A stretch of DNA of 64,000 bases from Parvibaculum sp045863935 (GTDB lineage: Bacteria; Pseudomonadota; Alphaproteobacteria; Parvibaculales; Parvibaculaceae). The notes under the pieces were generated by a model. It was not told the DNA's origin, made no database searches, and saw only the letters and a list, made by a program, of their open reading frames with translations. Shown here one piece after another: positions 17,393 through 25,214 of this stretch. Both the position numbers and the translations under genes were made by a program. Location: NCBI RefSeq assembly GCF_045863935.1, contig NZ_BTVP01000005.1:51810-115809 (forward strand), read 5' to 3'. How positions within the stretch are numbered: position 1 is the first letter of the stretch; the number at the start of each line of letters is the position of its first letter.

Positions 17393-18538
17393 ATGACAAG
17401 CGAAGCGGTGGCGGCAGCGAAGGCGACGATCGGCGAGCCCGGATCGAGGGCACTGATCCCGACGCCGGCGCTGGTGCTGGACCTCGATGCCTTTGAGCGC
17501 AACGTGGCGCGCATGGCCGAGCACTGCAAGGTAAACGGCCTTTTCATCCGGCCCCATGCGAAGACGCACAAATCCGTTGCGATTGCGAAGGCTCAGATCG
17601 CGGCGGGCGCGCTCGGCGTCTGCTGCGCCAAGCTCGGCGAAGCGGAAGCGATGGCGGCGGGCGGGATCGGAAGCATCCTCATCACATCGCCCGTCGTGAC
17701 GGCGCAGGGCCTCGACCGGCTGATGGCGCTGAACGCGAAAATCCCGGACCTCATGGTCGTCGCCGACCACCCCGACAATGCGCGTGCGCTCGCGGCAGCC
17801 GCATCCGAAGCAAAGCGCACGCTGAAGGTTCTGGTCGACCTCGATGTCGGCCTCCACCGCACGGGCATCCGCCCCGGCGACGAGGCAACGGATCTTGCCG
17901 AACTGCTCGACGCCGCGGAGTTTCTGGAACTGCGCGGGCTTCAGGCTTACGCAGGTCACCTGATGCACATTCACGATTTCGCGGAACGGCGCGAGAAATC
18001 GCTGGCCGCGATGAATGTGCTCGGCGAGCAGCGCGACGCGCTGAAAGCAAAGGGCCTTTGCTGCGATATCGTTTCCGGCGGCGGGACGGGAACCTACAAC
18101 ATCGATCCGGAAGCAACGGTGCTGACCGAGTTGCAGGGCGGCTCCTACATCTTCATGGACAAGCAGTATAATGACGTCGCGCTCGGCAACGGTGCGAGTT
18201 TTCCCTTCGAGACCTCGCTCTTCGTGCAGATGTCGGTCGTCTCGAACAACACGAAGAACCTCGCAACGACGGATGCCGGCTTCAAATCCTTCTCGACCGA
18301 CGCCGAACCGCCGAAGCTTCTTTCCGGTGCGCCGGAAGGGGCTGGCTATTTCTTCTTCGGCGACGAGCAGGGCGGCATCCTGCTGCCCGACGGCGCGCAT
18401 CTTCCATTAGGCAGTGTACTGACGGCCATGACGCCGCATTGCGATCCGACGGTGAACCTCTACGATTTCTACCATGTCGTGAGGGGCGACCGGCTGGTCG
18501 ACATCTGGCCGATCGAGGCCCGTGGAAGAAGCGCCTGA
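17393..18538 (+). CDS. PLP-dependent D-threonine aldolase-type enzyme (DSD1 family)
   Basis: A 381-aa fold-type III PLP enzyme of the alanine racemase/D-threonine aldolase family. The N-terminal TIM barrel holds the Schiff-base Lys in RPHAKTHKSVAIAK near residue 52. The C-terminal domain has the metal-site segment PHCDPTVNLYDFYHVV near 345-360, typical of D-threonine aldolase, D-serine dehydratase and 3-hydroxy-D-aspartate aldolase. The sequence alone does not separate these. It would cleave or dehydrate a D-beta-hydroxy amino acid in the cytoplasm. It stands alone, followed by an unusual repeat-containing spacer. Confidence 0.85.
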   Translation: MTSEAVAAAKATIGEPGSRALIPTPALVLDLDAFERNVARMAEHCKVNGLFIRPHAKTHKSVAIAKAQIAAGALGVCCAKLGEAEAMAAGGIGSILITSPVVTAQGLDRLMALNAKIPDLMVVADHPDNARALAAAASEAKRTLKVLVDLDVGLHRTGIRPGDEATDLAELLDAAEFLELRGLQAYAGHLMHIHDFAERREKSLAAMNVLGEQRDALKAKGLCCDIVSGGGTGTYNIDPEATVLTELQGGSYIFMDKQYNDVALGNGASFPFETSLFVQMSVVSNNTKNLATTDAGFKSFSTDAEPPKLLSGAPEGAGYFFFGDEQGGILLPDGAHLPLGSVLTAMTPHCDPTVNLYDFYHVVRGDRLVDIWPIEARGRSA

Positions 18539-18546
18539 CGGGTGGG

Positions 18547-18609
18547 CCGACCGGGGATAAAAGGCCCCGAAAACGGCCGACTGTCATCGAAATGTCATCA
18601 AAACGTCAC
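18547..18609 (+). promoter_or_regulatory. Pho-box-like triple heptamer element, copy 1
   Basis: Three heptamers CTGTCAT (18581), ATGTCAT (18592) and ACGTCAC (18603) recur at exactly 11-bp steps with 4-bp spacers, the architecture of PhoB boxes. The preceding GACCGGGGATAAAAGGCCCC forms a GGGG/CCCC stem. A nearly identical element occurs at 59393-59457. The next gene in this reading direction is the TetR gene at 18752. Confidence 0.5.
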
Positions 18610-18743
18610 ATAGGGTGAAAGAGCCCCTTTCGGGTAGCTGAGGCGCTGCCCGGAGGAGGCGTATCCCCATATTTCTGCGATTTCCCGAAAAAGCACGATA
18701 GAGACGAAGAAGGGGCTTGACCGGTCTCGTCCTCATCAGTATT

Positions 18744-18761
18744 GTGAGTGAATGATCACTC
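18744..18761 (+). promoter_or_regulatory. TetR operator at the 18752 TetR start codon
   Basis: GAGTGA-ATGA-TCACTC (18746-18761) is a perfect inverted repeat that covers the ATG of the TetR gene. The sixteen bases 18744-18759 match 14 of 16 bases at 19384-19399, upstream of the next operon, so this is the likely autoregulatory site. Confidence 0.65.
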
Positions 18762-19333
18762 GCAACGAAAAACCTGGCTCCAAAACCCGCGACCGCATCG
18801 CCGATGCGTCGCTCCGTCTTTTCGTGTCGCAGGGCATCGCCGAAACGACGACGCGCGACATCGCGAAGGAGGCGGGGATCGCCGAAGGGACGATCTACCG
18901 GCACTTCGAAAGCAAGGAAGCGCTGGCGGCGGAAATTTTCATGGAGACCTTCATGCCGCTTTCGCGGGCGCTGGTTCTCCTGGAGGGTGACAGCGGCCCG
19001 ATTCTCGACAGGATCGAACGGACGGTCGAACATTTCTACCGGCTCTTCGATGAGGACCCGACGCGCTGGGTCTATGTGATGACCTATCAGACGGGGCGGC
19101 AGTCGAAACTGCCGCCGAACACGCCGACGCCCTATACGCTGATGCTGAAGATGATGAAGGAGGGGACGGCGAGCGGAGAACTCGCCGAGGCCGATCCGGA
19201 CCTTCACACCCAGATCGTGCTGGGCATGATCACGCAGCCCGCCATGGGCATCGTTTACGACGAACTCGATGGACCGCTCGCACCCCGCGCAGGCGAGGTG
19301 ATGAAGGCGATCCGCAAGGCTCTTCTTCCCTGA
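18752..19333 (+). CDS. TetR family transcriptional regulator
   Basis: A 193-aa repressor. The helix-turn-helix is TTRDIAKEAGIAEGTIYRHF at residues 31-50. The C-terminal half contains VEHFYRLFDEDPTRWVYVMTY (in parts: VEHFYRLFDEDP, WVYVMTY), similar to TetR_C-type ligand domains. Its start codon lies inside an inverted repeat, and the same sequence recurs before the downstream exported-protein operon, so it probably represses itself and that operon. The inducer is unknown. Confidence 0.88.
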   Translation: MITRNEKPGSKTRDRIADASLRLFVSQGIAETTTRDIAKEAGIAEGTIYRHFESKEALAAEIFMETFMPLSRALVLLEGDSGPILDRIERTVEHFYRLFDEDPTRWVYVMTYQTGRQSKLPPNTPTPYTLMLKMMKEGTASGELAEADPDLHTQIVLGMITQPAMGIVYDELDGPLAPRAGEVMKAIRKALLP

Positions 19334-19383
19334 CCCGAATTCGAATTGCCGGCGGGAGAACAAAGATTTCGGCCGGTAAAGTA

Positions 19384-19401
19384 GTGAGTGAGTGTTCACA
19401 T
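19384..19401 (+). promoter_or_regulatory. Second copy of the TetR operator, upstream of the 19428 operon
   Basis: GTGAGTGAGTGTTCAC here matches GTGAGTGAATGATCAC at 18744 in 14 of 16 positions. It lies 29 bp before the ATG of the 113-aa exported protein, a position suited to repression. Confidence 0.6.
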
Positions 19402-19427
19402 CAAACTCGAAAAACAGGAGACAGACC

Positions 19428-19769
19428 ATGAGAACGCTTCTTGTTGCAGCAGCTTTTCTTTTCGCCACCACGATGGGGGCGCATGCCGACAGCGGATCGG
19501 GCGCGCAAGTCTCGGCCGACTTTTCGGGCGCGGTAGGCGACTCGGTGGCGAAGGGCACGGCGATCGCCGCCGTGTCGGTGGGCGCGCCGGTCGCGCTGGT
19601 GGGCATGAGCGCCCACCAGGCGGGCGGCTCGATGATGGCCGCCGGATCGAAAACGATCTGTGATCGGACGAAAGGCTGCCGCAACCTGCCTATCGCGGCC
19701 GAAACCGTCGTGGGCACCCCGGCGCCCGACAAGGCGCTGAAGGCGCGCCTCAAGGAAGAGGAGCTCTGA
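19428..19769 (+). CDS. Small exported protein of unknown function
   Basis: A 113-aa protein with a clear signal peptide, MRTLLVAAAFLFATTMGAHA, cleaved before DSGSG. The mature part is rich in Gly, Ala and Ser, with a hydrophobic middle (GTAIAAVSVGAPVALVGMSA) that could be a membrane or amyloid-like segment, a Cys pair in ICDRTKGCRNLP, and a charged C-terminus (ALKARLKEEEL). I do not recognise the family. A GGAGACAG ribosome-binding site precedes the ATG. It is separated by 3 bp from the start of the DUF2145 signal-peptide frame, so the two form an operon under the upstream TetR site. Confidence 0.75.
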   Translation: MRTLLVAAAFLFATTMGAHADSGSGAQVSADFSGAVGDSVAKGTAIAAVSVGAPVALVGMSAHQAGGSMMAAGSKTICDRTKGCRNLPIAAETVVGTPAPDKALKARLKEEEL

Positions 19770-19772
19770 ACC

Positions 19773-20593
19773 ATGATGAAGCGCATTCTTTTCGCCTGCG
19801 GCCTGATGCTTCTCGGCCTCGCCGCCGCCCCGTCAACGCGCAGATGAGTTCTGCCGCGAGCGCGATCGAAACCCCCGAACGCGTCATCCCCTTCGCAAAG
19901 AAGGTGGAGCGCGAACTCGGCCAGCGCGGCGCCCTCGTCGCCATCGTCTCGCGCATGGGCCGCGACCCGAAACAGATGCCCGACGGCATCGGCGACTACA
20001 CGCATGTCGGCATCTGGGTCTATTCGGAAATGACCGCCGCCGACGGGCGCAAGGTGAATGGCTATGCCGTCTACAATCTCTACCAGGTGGCGGGCGACGA
20101 AGGCCGCAGCGAGCTCAAGCAGGATTTTCCCGCCGAGTTCTTCGCCTCGGTCTTCGACCTGAAGACGGGCATCGTGATCCCGACGCCGGAAGTGCAGGCG
20201 GAAATCCTCCGGGTACTGAATTCGCAGACCTACGAAAAGCTCCACGTGCCGGCTTACTCCGTGGTCGCCAATCCCTATGACTGGCAATACCAGAACTGCA
20301 CCAACTTCGTGATGAGCGTGCTGGTGGCGGCGATCTATGGCACGGATGACCGGGCGGAAATCACGCGGCATCTGCGCGCCCATTACGAGCCGCAGACGGT
20401 GAAGCTCTCGGGCATCACCCGGGTCGTGGGTTCGATCTTCGTGGACGGATTTGCCACCGCCGATCACAAGGGCGGACCGCTGAAGACCTCGACCTTCGAC
20501 TCGATTGCCCGCTTCCCCACGACCTACGGCATGGCGCAGGCCGTGCTGGAAGTGACGGAAGAGGGCGTCGTGGAGAAACAAGTTGCGCTCTGA
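19773..20593 (+). pseudogene. DUF2145 exported protein with an apparent frameshift after its signal peptide
   Basis: The frame from ATG 19773 encodes a signal peptide, MMKRILFACGLMLLGLAAA, but stops at TGA 19845. The rest, 249 aa from ATG 19844, is a DUF2145 protein with THVGIWVYSEM near residue 52 and YDWQYQNCTNFVMSVL near 146-161. Adding one base in the run GCCGCCGCCCCGTC would join them as ...APVNAQMSSAAS, with a good cleavage site (VNA-Q). So either there is a real one-base deletion, a sequence error, or programmed slippage. The His then NC(T)NF order recalls circularly permuted NlpC/P60 (LRAT-like) cysteine enzymes, which is inference. The mature frame could still be translated by ATGA coupling, but without export. 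Confidence 0.75.
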
Positions 20594-20617
20594 CGGAAGC
20601 AGGCGGAAGGAATGCGC

Positions 20618-20647
20618 AAGGCCCGGACGGAAATGTCCGGGCCTTTT
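20618..20647 (+). terminator. Terminator after the DUF2145 gene
   Basis: A perfect 11-bp stem AAGGCCCGGAC/GTCCGGGCCTT with a GGAAAT loop is followed by TT, 25 bp after the stop codon. It closes the TetR-controlled operon. Confidence 0.85.
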
Positions 20648-20701
20648 CCGTGTCGCCCGCGCCCTGGTTCCTTCCTTCCCTCAAGGGGAGGGTGGGAGTG
20701 C

Positions 20702-21874
20702 TTATCGGCCTCGCAGTTCCTTCTCGAGCCTTTCCCACATCGGGCGGCAGTCGACGACGCTGCCTTCGCGCATGGCGCGGTCGGCGGCCATGACGGTGAG
20801 GCCGGCGACCATCGCGTCGTAGACCTGGACGGGGAAGGGCGCGCCGTCGAGGAGATGGGCGGCGAGGTGGCGGCCCATCTGCTCATCCGAACCGTAATGG
20901 CCCTCGATGCTGGCGGGAAATTCCTCCGTCTGCGGATCGCTCGTGCCGAGCGCATCGCGGAAGGTGAGGCGGTTGGTCACGAGATCGGCTTCCATCGCAC
21001 CATCGGTCCCTGCGAAATACCAGCGGCGCTGAAGGATGCCCGCATGGGTGTTGGCGTGGAAGGACAGGCGCACGCCGTTCTCGTATTCGATGAGAGCGGT
21101 CTGATTGTCCGCGACATCGGCATCGGAACGAAAGACGCATTCACCGGCGTTCCAGCCCGCGCGCCAGAGTTCGTAAGGCACCTCGCCGCCCGCATAGCGG
21201 CGTTCGCCAAGCGCTTCATTCTCCGGCGTGAAGATGGAACGGCCGCCGAAACTTGCGACCCGCGCGGGAAGCGCGCCGGCAAAAAGCCGGTAGAGATCGA
21301 AATCATGGCAGCATTTGTCGAGCAGGAAGGACCCGCCATGGGCTTGATGGCGGCGCCAGTCGCGCATGAGGAAGGCGCCGTGCTCGGGATGAAGATGCTC
21401 GTTGCCTTCGAAGCTGACGAGGCGGCCGATGCCGCCGGACCCGAGGCGGCGCGTGACGGCGGCGACGAGCGGCGAGGAACGGAGCACCAGGCCGACAAGA
21501 ACGGAGGTCTGCCCATGTTCGCGCAGGAGCCGCGCGAGCGCCCATGTCTCCTCTTCCGTGCGCACGACCGGCTTCTCGCTGAAGACGCGGGCGCCTGCCG
21601 CGAGCCCTGCGCTTATGTGATCGAGATGCAGGTGGTTGGGGGAGCCGACCATCAGGAGATCGGGCTTCTCGGCGGCGAGCATCGTCTCGACATCGGCGTA
21701 GGCGGCGCCCACATCGAGCCCGCGCTTTTCGAGCGTTGAGCGGCCGACGGGCGCGGGATCGGCATGGGCGACGATGCGGATATGGGGTGCCGCGGCGGCG
21801 AGATTGCGGATGACGGTCGCGATGCGCCGCCCGAGCCCCGCGACGGCGATGGAGAAAGTGCCGCTTGTCTTCAT
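20702..21874 (-). CDS. Gfo/Idh/MocA family oxidoreductase
   Basis: A 390-aa NAD(P)-dependent oxidoreductase, typically acting on sugars, inositols or related polyols. The N-terminal Rossmann motif is VAGLGRRIATVIRNL, less canonical than GxGxxG. The family EKP motif is at FSEKPVV near residue 100, and the C-terminal sheet domain includes HGGSFLLDKCCHDFDLYR, which supplies the usual catalytic His/Asp (KxxHDxD-like). No sugar transport or catabolic genes lie nearby, so the substrate is open. It is transcribed alone, convergent with the DUF2145 operon. Confidence 0.87.
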   Translation of the reverse strand: MKTSGTFSIAVAGLGRRIATVIRNLAAAAPHIRIVAHADPAPVGRSTLEKRGLDVGAAYADVETMLAAEKPDLLMVGSPNHLHLDHISAGLAAGARVFSEKPVVRTEEETWALARLLREHGQTSVLVGLVLRSSPLVAAVTRRLGSGGIGRLVSFEGNEHLHPEHGAFLMRDWRRHQAHGGSFLLDKCCHDFDLYRLFAGALPARVASFGGRSIFTPENEALGERRYAGGEVPYELWRAGWNAGECVFRSDADVADNQTALIEYENGVRLSFHANTHAGILQRRWYFAGTDGAMEADLVTNRLTFRDALGTSDPQTEEFPASIEGHYGSDEQMGRHLAAHLLDGAPFPVQVYDAMVAGLTVMAADRAMREGSVVDCRPMWERLEKELRGR

Positions 21875-21965
21875 GATTGCGATTTCTAGCTGTTAGGATG
21901 CAGGAGGCTAGCTTGATGCCGGAGGAAATGGGAGGCCCGGAAATACTCTTTAACCTCCAAATGCC

Positions 21966-22054
21966 GTCATGACCCGCTTCAGGCGGGTCATCCACGTCTT
22001 TACGGCATCGCCTTCAAGAAAGACGTGGATGGCCCGGACAAGCCGGGCCATGAC
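21966..22054. repeat. Long palindromic repeat, family A, copy 1
   Basis: Arms GTCATGACCCGC..GCGGGTCATCCACGTCTT and AAGACGTGGATGGCCCGG..CCGGGCCATGAC pair with each other, and each arm is itself a small palindrome. Two further copies occur at 23282-23366 and 25070-25173. This copy lies just upstream of the PFK gene. Confidence 0.85.
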
Positions 22055-22096
22055 GTATACGTTTGGTATTGCCCGAAAGAGACTTCGGAGACACAA

Positions 22097-23251
22097 ATGC
22101 GTATCGGAATCCTCACCGGCGGCGGCGACGTGCCGGGTCTCAATTCCTGCATCAAGGCGGTGACGCGGCGCGCCAATGAACTCGGCTGGGAGGTGATCGG
22201 CTTTCGCCGCGGCTGGGCGGGACCGATGAGCTACAATCCCGACGATCCGGAAGGCAGCGAGCAGCACCTGATGCGGCTCGACGGCGAAGCCGTGCGGACC
22301 ATCGACCGCATGGGCGGCACCGTGCTGCATACGACGCGGACCGACCCGCAATGGATGGTGGAGGAGAAGCTGCCGGATTTCCTGAAAGGGAAATTCAAGC
22401 TCTCGGACAAGGGGACGGTGGATACGACGCCGCACATCCTGCGCGTGTTCGAGCATCTCGGCATCGACGTGATGGTGACGATCGGCGGCGACGGCACGCT
22501 GACCTATGCCGCACAGCTTCACCGCGAAGGCATGAAGGTGGTGTCGATCCCCAAGACGATGGACAACGACGTTTTCGGGACGGATTACTGCATCGGTTTT
22601 TCGACGGCGGTCTCGCGCTCGGTCGAATATATCAACGCGCTGCGCACCTCGACGGGAAGCCACGAGCGGATTGCCGTGGTGGAACTCTTCGGCCGTCATT
22701 CGGGCGAGACGGCGCTGCTGGCGAGCTACCTCGCCGATGCCGACCGTGCGATCATCGCCGAGGTGCCGTTCGACCCGGCGCGGCTGGCCGAACTCCTCGC
22801 CGCCGACCGTATGGAAAACCCGGCGCGCTACGCCATGGTGGTCGTGTCGGAAGGCGCGAAGGTGGAAGGCGGCAAGGAAATGACCTACGGCCAGGCCGAC
22901 GAATATGGACGCAAGCGGCTCGGCGGCATCGGCCATCTCCTCGGCGAGGAACTGACGAAGGCGACGGGCATCGACACGATCACGCAGTCGCTCGCCTATC
23001 TGATGCGCGCGGGCGCTCCCGACGCGCTCGACCAGATGGTCGCGAAAGGTTTCGGCACGCTCGCCGTGCAGGAGATCGCCGAAGGACGCACAGGCTTCAT
23101 GACGGCACTGCGCGACGGCAATTACGCGACCGTACCGGCGGATGTCTGCGCGAGCGGCCGCAAGCGCGTCGATGTCGACGCCTTCTACGACGCGCAAGCC
23201 TACCGCCCGCGCATCGCCCGCGTGCTGGGCACGCCGATGTATTTGTATTGA
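22097..23251 (+). CDS. pfkA: 6-phosphofructokinase (mixed-type active site)
   Basis: A 384-aa phosphofructokinase. The start RIGILTGGGDVPGLNSCIK is family-typical. Two positions report on the phosphoryl donor: GGDGT near residue 130 has the Gly found in ATP enzymes, whereas PKTMDND near 151 has the Lys found in PPi-dependent enzymes. This Gly/Lys combination occurs in the clade of mixed-type PFKs, several of which use ATP, so the donor cannot be fixed from sequence. The ATG at 22097 begins the homology; a longer frame runs through the upstream repeat. No other glycolytic gene is adjacent. Confidence 0.88.
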   Translation: MRIGILTGGGDVPGLNSCIKAVTRRANELGWEVIGFRRGWAGPMSYNPDDPEGSEQHLMRLDGEAVRTIDRMGGTVLHTTRTDPQWMVEEKLPDFLKGKFKLSDKGTVDTTPHILRVFEHLGIDVMVTIGGDGTLTYAAQLHREGMKVVSIPKTMDNDVFGTDYCIGFSTAVSRSVEYINALRTSTGSHERIAVVELFGRHSGETALLASYLADADRAIIAEVPFDPARLAELLAADRMENPARYAMVVVSEGAKVEGGKEMTYGQADEYGRKRLGGIGHLLGEELTKATGIDTITQSLAYLMRAGAPDALDQMVAKGFGTLAVQEIAEGRTGFMTALRDGNYATVPADVCASGRKRVDVDAFYDAQAYRPRIARVLGTPMYLY

Positions 23252-23281
23252 GGGGTGGCTGTCTCTGGCCCAGCCAAATGC

Positions 23282-23366
23282 GTCATGGCCCGCTTCATGC
23301 GGGCCATCCACGTCTTGCCACGGATACCAGAAAGACGTGGATGACCCGGACAAGCCGGGTCATGAC
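23282..23366. repeat. Long palindromic repeat, family A, copy 2
   Basis: Same layout as the copy at 21966: GTCATGGCCCGC..GCGGGCCATCCACGTCTT, a short loop, then AAAGACGTGGATGACCCGG..CCGGGTCATGAC. It fills the gap between the convergent PFK and GNAT genes and may act as a bidirectional terminator. Confidence 0.85.
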
Positions 23367-23395
23367 GAATTAGAGAAACGGAATGGAAACTTCCC

Positions 23396-23845
23396 CTACC
23401 GCTTCAACTGCATGGTCTGGCGGCCTTGTTCGTCGTCGCTGCCGATGATCTTGAAGCCGAAGCGGTGATAGAGCGAGTGCGCGTCGTTGGTGGACAGCAT
23501 GATGCGCGTGACGGAGGCGAGCGCGGGATCGTTCACCATCGTCTCCACGAGCCACTTGCCAAGCGAGTTGCCGCGATGAACGGGCAGAATGTAGACGTCG
23601 CTCATCCAGGCAAAGCGCGTGATATCCGTCACCATGCGCCCGAAGCCGGCCTGCTCGCCATCCGGCGAGTAGAGCCCATAGGCGCGGGAATTCAGGATGC
23701 TCGTCCAGAGCGCCTCGGGCGAGACGTCGCGCGCCCAGTATGTCGCGCCGAGCATCTTGAGAATGGAATCCTTGTCCAGACGGGACTTGTCGGTGGTTAT
23801 TTCGAAGCCGTGGCGGCTCCAGGAGGAGATTTCGGTATCACTCAT
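23396..23845 (-). CDS. GNAT family N-acetyltransferase
   Basis: A 149-aa acetyl-CoA-dependent acyltransferase. The central strand and pyrophosphate-binding loop read DVYILPVHRGNSLGKWLVE near residues 88-106, equivalent to the GNAT Q/RxxGxG/A motif (here RGNSLG), and the C-terminal YHRFGFKIIG is the usual last strand. The acceptor substrate is unknown. It lies convergent with PFK and 53 bp downstream of the APH-type kinase gene. Confidence 0.85.
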   Translation of the reverse strand: MSDTEISSWSRHGFEITTDKSRLDKDSILKMLGATYWARDVSPEALWTSILNSRAYGLYSPDGEQAGFGRMVTDITRFAWMSDVYILPVHRGNSLGKWLVETMVNDPALASVTRIMLSTNDAHSLYHRFGFKIIGSDDEQGRQTMQLKR

Positions 23846-23898
23846 ACGCTCACTCGTTAACTTTCTTCTTGTTGTTGGTGCCCCCCGGGGCCTCTTTA

Positions 23899-24990
23899 CT
23901 ATTTGGCCCCCGCGCGTTGGGCATAGATCCAGGCTTCCTCCGCAAGCGGACGGACGTTCGCCGCCATCTGCTTCGCATGTTCACTGGATGCCGTACCGTC
24001 TCTCACCCGCCCCGCGATTCCCTGCAGGATACCGGCAAGACGGAAGAAATTATACGAAAAATAAAAATCGAGGTTTTCGATGCCGGAACGGTTCGTCCGT
24101 TCACAGTACATGGCGATGTACTCATCAAGGGTGGGGATGCCGAGCGACTTGAGGTCGGCCGTCTTGATCGAGCCGGTGCCGCCGCCGGTGCCCTGACCGG
24201 GCATCACCCACTGCATGAGACTGTAGGTGAAGTCGCCGAGCGGATGTCCGAGCGTCGACAGCTCCCAGTCGAGCACGGCGATGACTTTCGGCTCGGTGGG
24301 ATGGAGCACTGTGTTGTCGAGGCGGTAGTCGCCATGGACGATCGAGGTGGAGTCGTCCTGCGGCACGTTCTCCGGCAGCCATTCCATGAGACGGTTCATC
24401 TCCGGAATGGTTTCGGTTTCGGAAGCGACATATTGCTTCGACCAGCGCGAAATCTGGCGCGCGAAATAGTTTCCGGGCTTGCCGAAATCGCCGAGGCCGA
24501 TCTTCTCGTAATCGACCGTGTGGAGGCGGGCCATCGTCTCGTTGAGCGATGCGTAGATTTTCCAGCGCGTCTCCTTGTCCTGGGCGGGCATCAGCGGCTC
24601 CCAGAGCACACGGCCTTCCACCATGTCCATGATGTAGAACATGGTGCCGATGACGCTGTCGTCCTCACACAGACAATAAGTGCGCGGCACGGGAAAGCCG
24701 GTCGTGCCGAGCGCGGTGATGACCTTGTATTCACGGTCGACCGCATGGGCGGAGGGAAGGAGCTTCCCCGGCGGCTTGCGGCGGAGCACATATTTCCGCT
24801 TCGGCGTGACGAGCTGATAGGTGGGGTTCGACTGTCCGCCCTTGAACTGGCGGACGGTGAGCGGACCTTCGAAGCCTTCGACATGAGCGGCCATGTAGTC
24901 TTCGAGGCGCTTCTCGTCGAACTTGTGGCTGCCGGCCACGTCCTTCGTGCCGGAGAACTGCTCCTGGCGGCTTGCTTCCGTTTCGCTCAT
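23899..24990 (-). CDS. APH-type phosphotransferase (ACAD10/11- and LvaA-like)
   Basis: A 363-aa kinase of the aminoglycoside phosphotransferase fold. The nucleotide loop region is QFKGGQSNPTYQL, the catalytic loop IVHGDYRLDNTV (HxDxxxxN) is near residue 217, and the metal Asp is in IAVLDWELS. This subgroup, including the N-terminal domain of human ACAD10/11 and bacterial LvaA, phosphorylates hydroxyacyl-CoAs rather than antibiotics. A homologue sits at 53768-54835. I chose the ATG at 24990 with GGGGAG upstream. An ATG at 25074, also with a good GGAGGG site, would add 28 residues read partly from the upstream repeat. It is followed by a GNAT gene. Confidence 0.87.
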   Translation of the reverse strand: MSETEASRQEQFSGTKDVAGSHKFDEKRLEDYMAAHVEGFEGPLTVRQFKGGQSNPTYQLVTPKRKYVLRRKPPGKLLPSAHAVDREYKVITALGTTGFPVPRTYCLCEDDSVIGTMFYIMDMVEGRVLWEPLMPAQDKETRWKIYASLNETMARLHTVDYEKIGLGDFGKPGNYFARQISRWSKQYVASETETIPEMNRLMEWLPENVPQDDSTSIVHGDYRLDNTVLHPTEPKVIAVLDWELSTLGHPLGDFTYSLMQWVMPGQGTGGGTGSIKTADLKSLGIPTLDEYIAMYCERTNRSGIENLDFYFSYNFFRLAGILQGIAGRVRDGTASSEHAKQMAANVRPLAEEAWIYAQRAGAK

Positions 24991-25069
24991 CTTCGTTTCA
25001 CTCCCCGTATTGTTTATTCCGTAGTCTTTTGTTCCGCGCTTCGGCGATGTTCCCGCATCAACCAATTCC

Positions 25070-25173
25070 GTCATGGCCCGGCCCTCCTTTGGAATTTCTT
25101 GGCGGGCCATCCACGTCTTTCTTCAACGCAATGCAGCAAAGACGTGGATGACCCGCATAAAGCGGGTCATGAC
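25070..25173. repeat. Long palindromic repeat, family A, copy 3
   Basis: Contains the family arms CATCCACGTCTTTC and AAAGACGTGGATGACCCGC..GCGGGTCATGAC, but the left arm carries an extra segment (about 25070-25105) between GTCATGGCCCGG and GGCGGGCCATCC. It lies between purD and the kinase gene and reaches into the alternative 5' end of the kinase frame. Confidence 0.8.
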
Positions 25174-25214
25174 GACTGAGGGAAAGGTCTGAGAAAAGCC
25201 TTGCCCTCATTCCC

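Noticed and set aside
17000..18400. A long upstream extension of the TetR frame at 16388-16999
   Set aside because: The extension is antisense to the D-threonine-aldolase-type gene and to nothing conserved. The HTH protein starts naturally at 16999.
18584..20581. A 665-codon open frame on the minus strand across the TetR/DUF2145 region
   Set aside because: It is antisense to well-supported genes and rich in Arg/His as expected for a GC-rich shadow frame. It has no recognisable domain or ribosome-binding site.
23899..24990. The APH-fold kinase as an aminoglycoside resistance gene
   Set aside because: Its closest recognisable features are those of the acyl-CoA-associated ACAD10/11 and LvaA subgroup, not of antibiotic phosphotransferases.
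21966..25173. The three palindromic repeats considered as a CRISPR array
   Set aside because: They are far apart, internally palindromic, separated by genes and without regular spacers; no cas genes are present.
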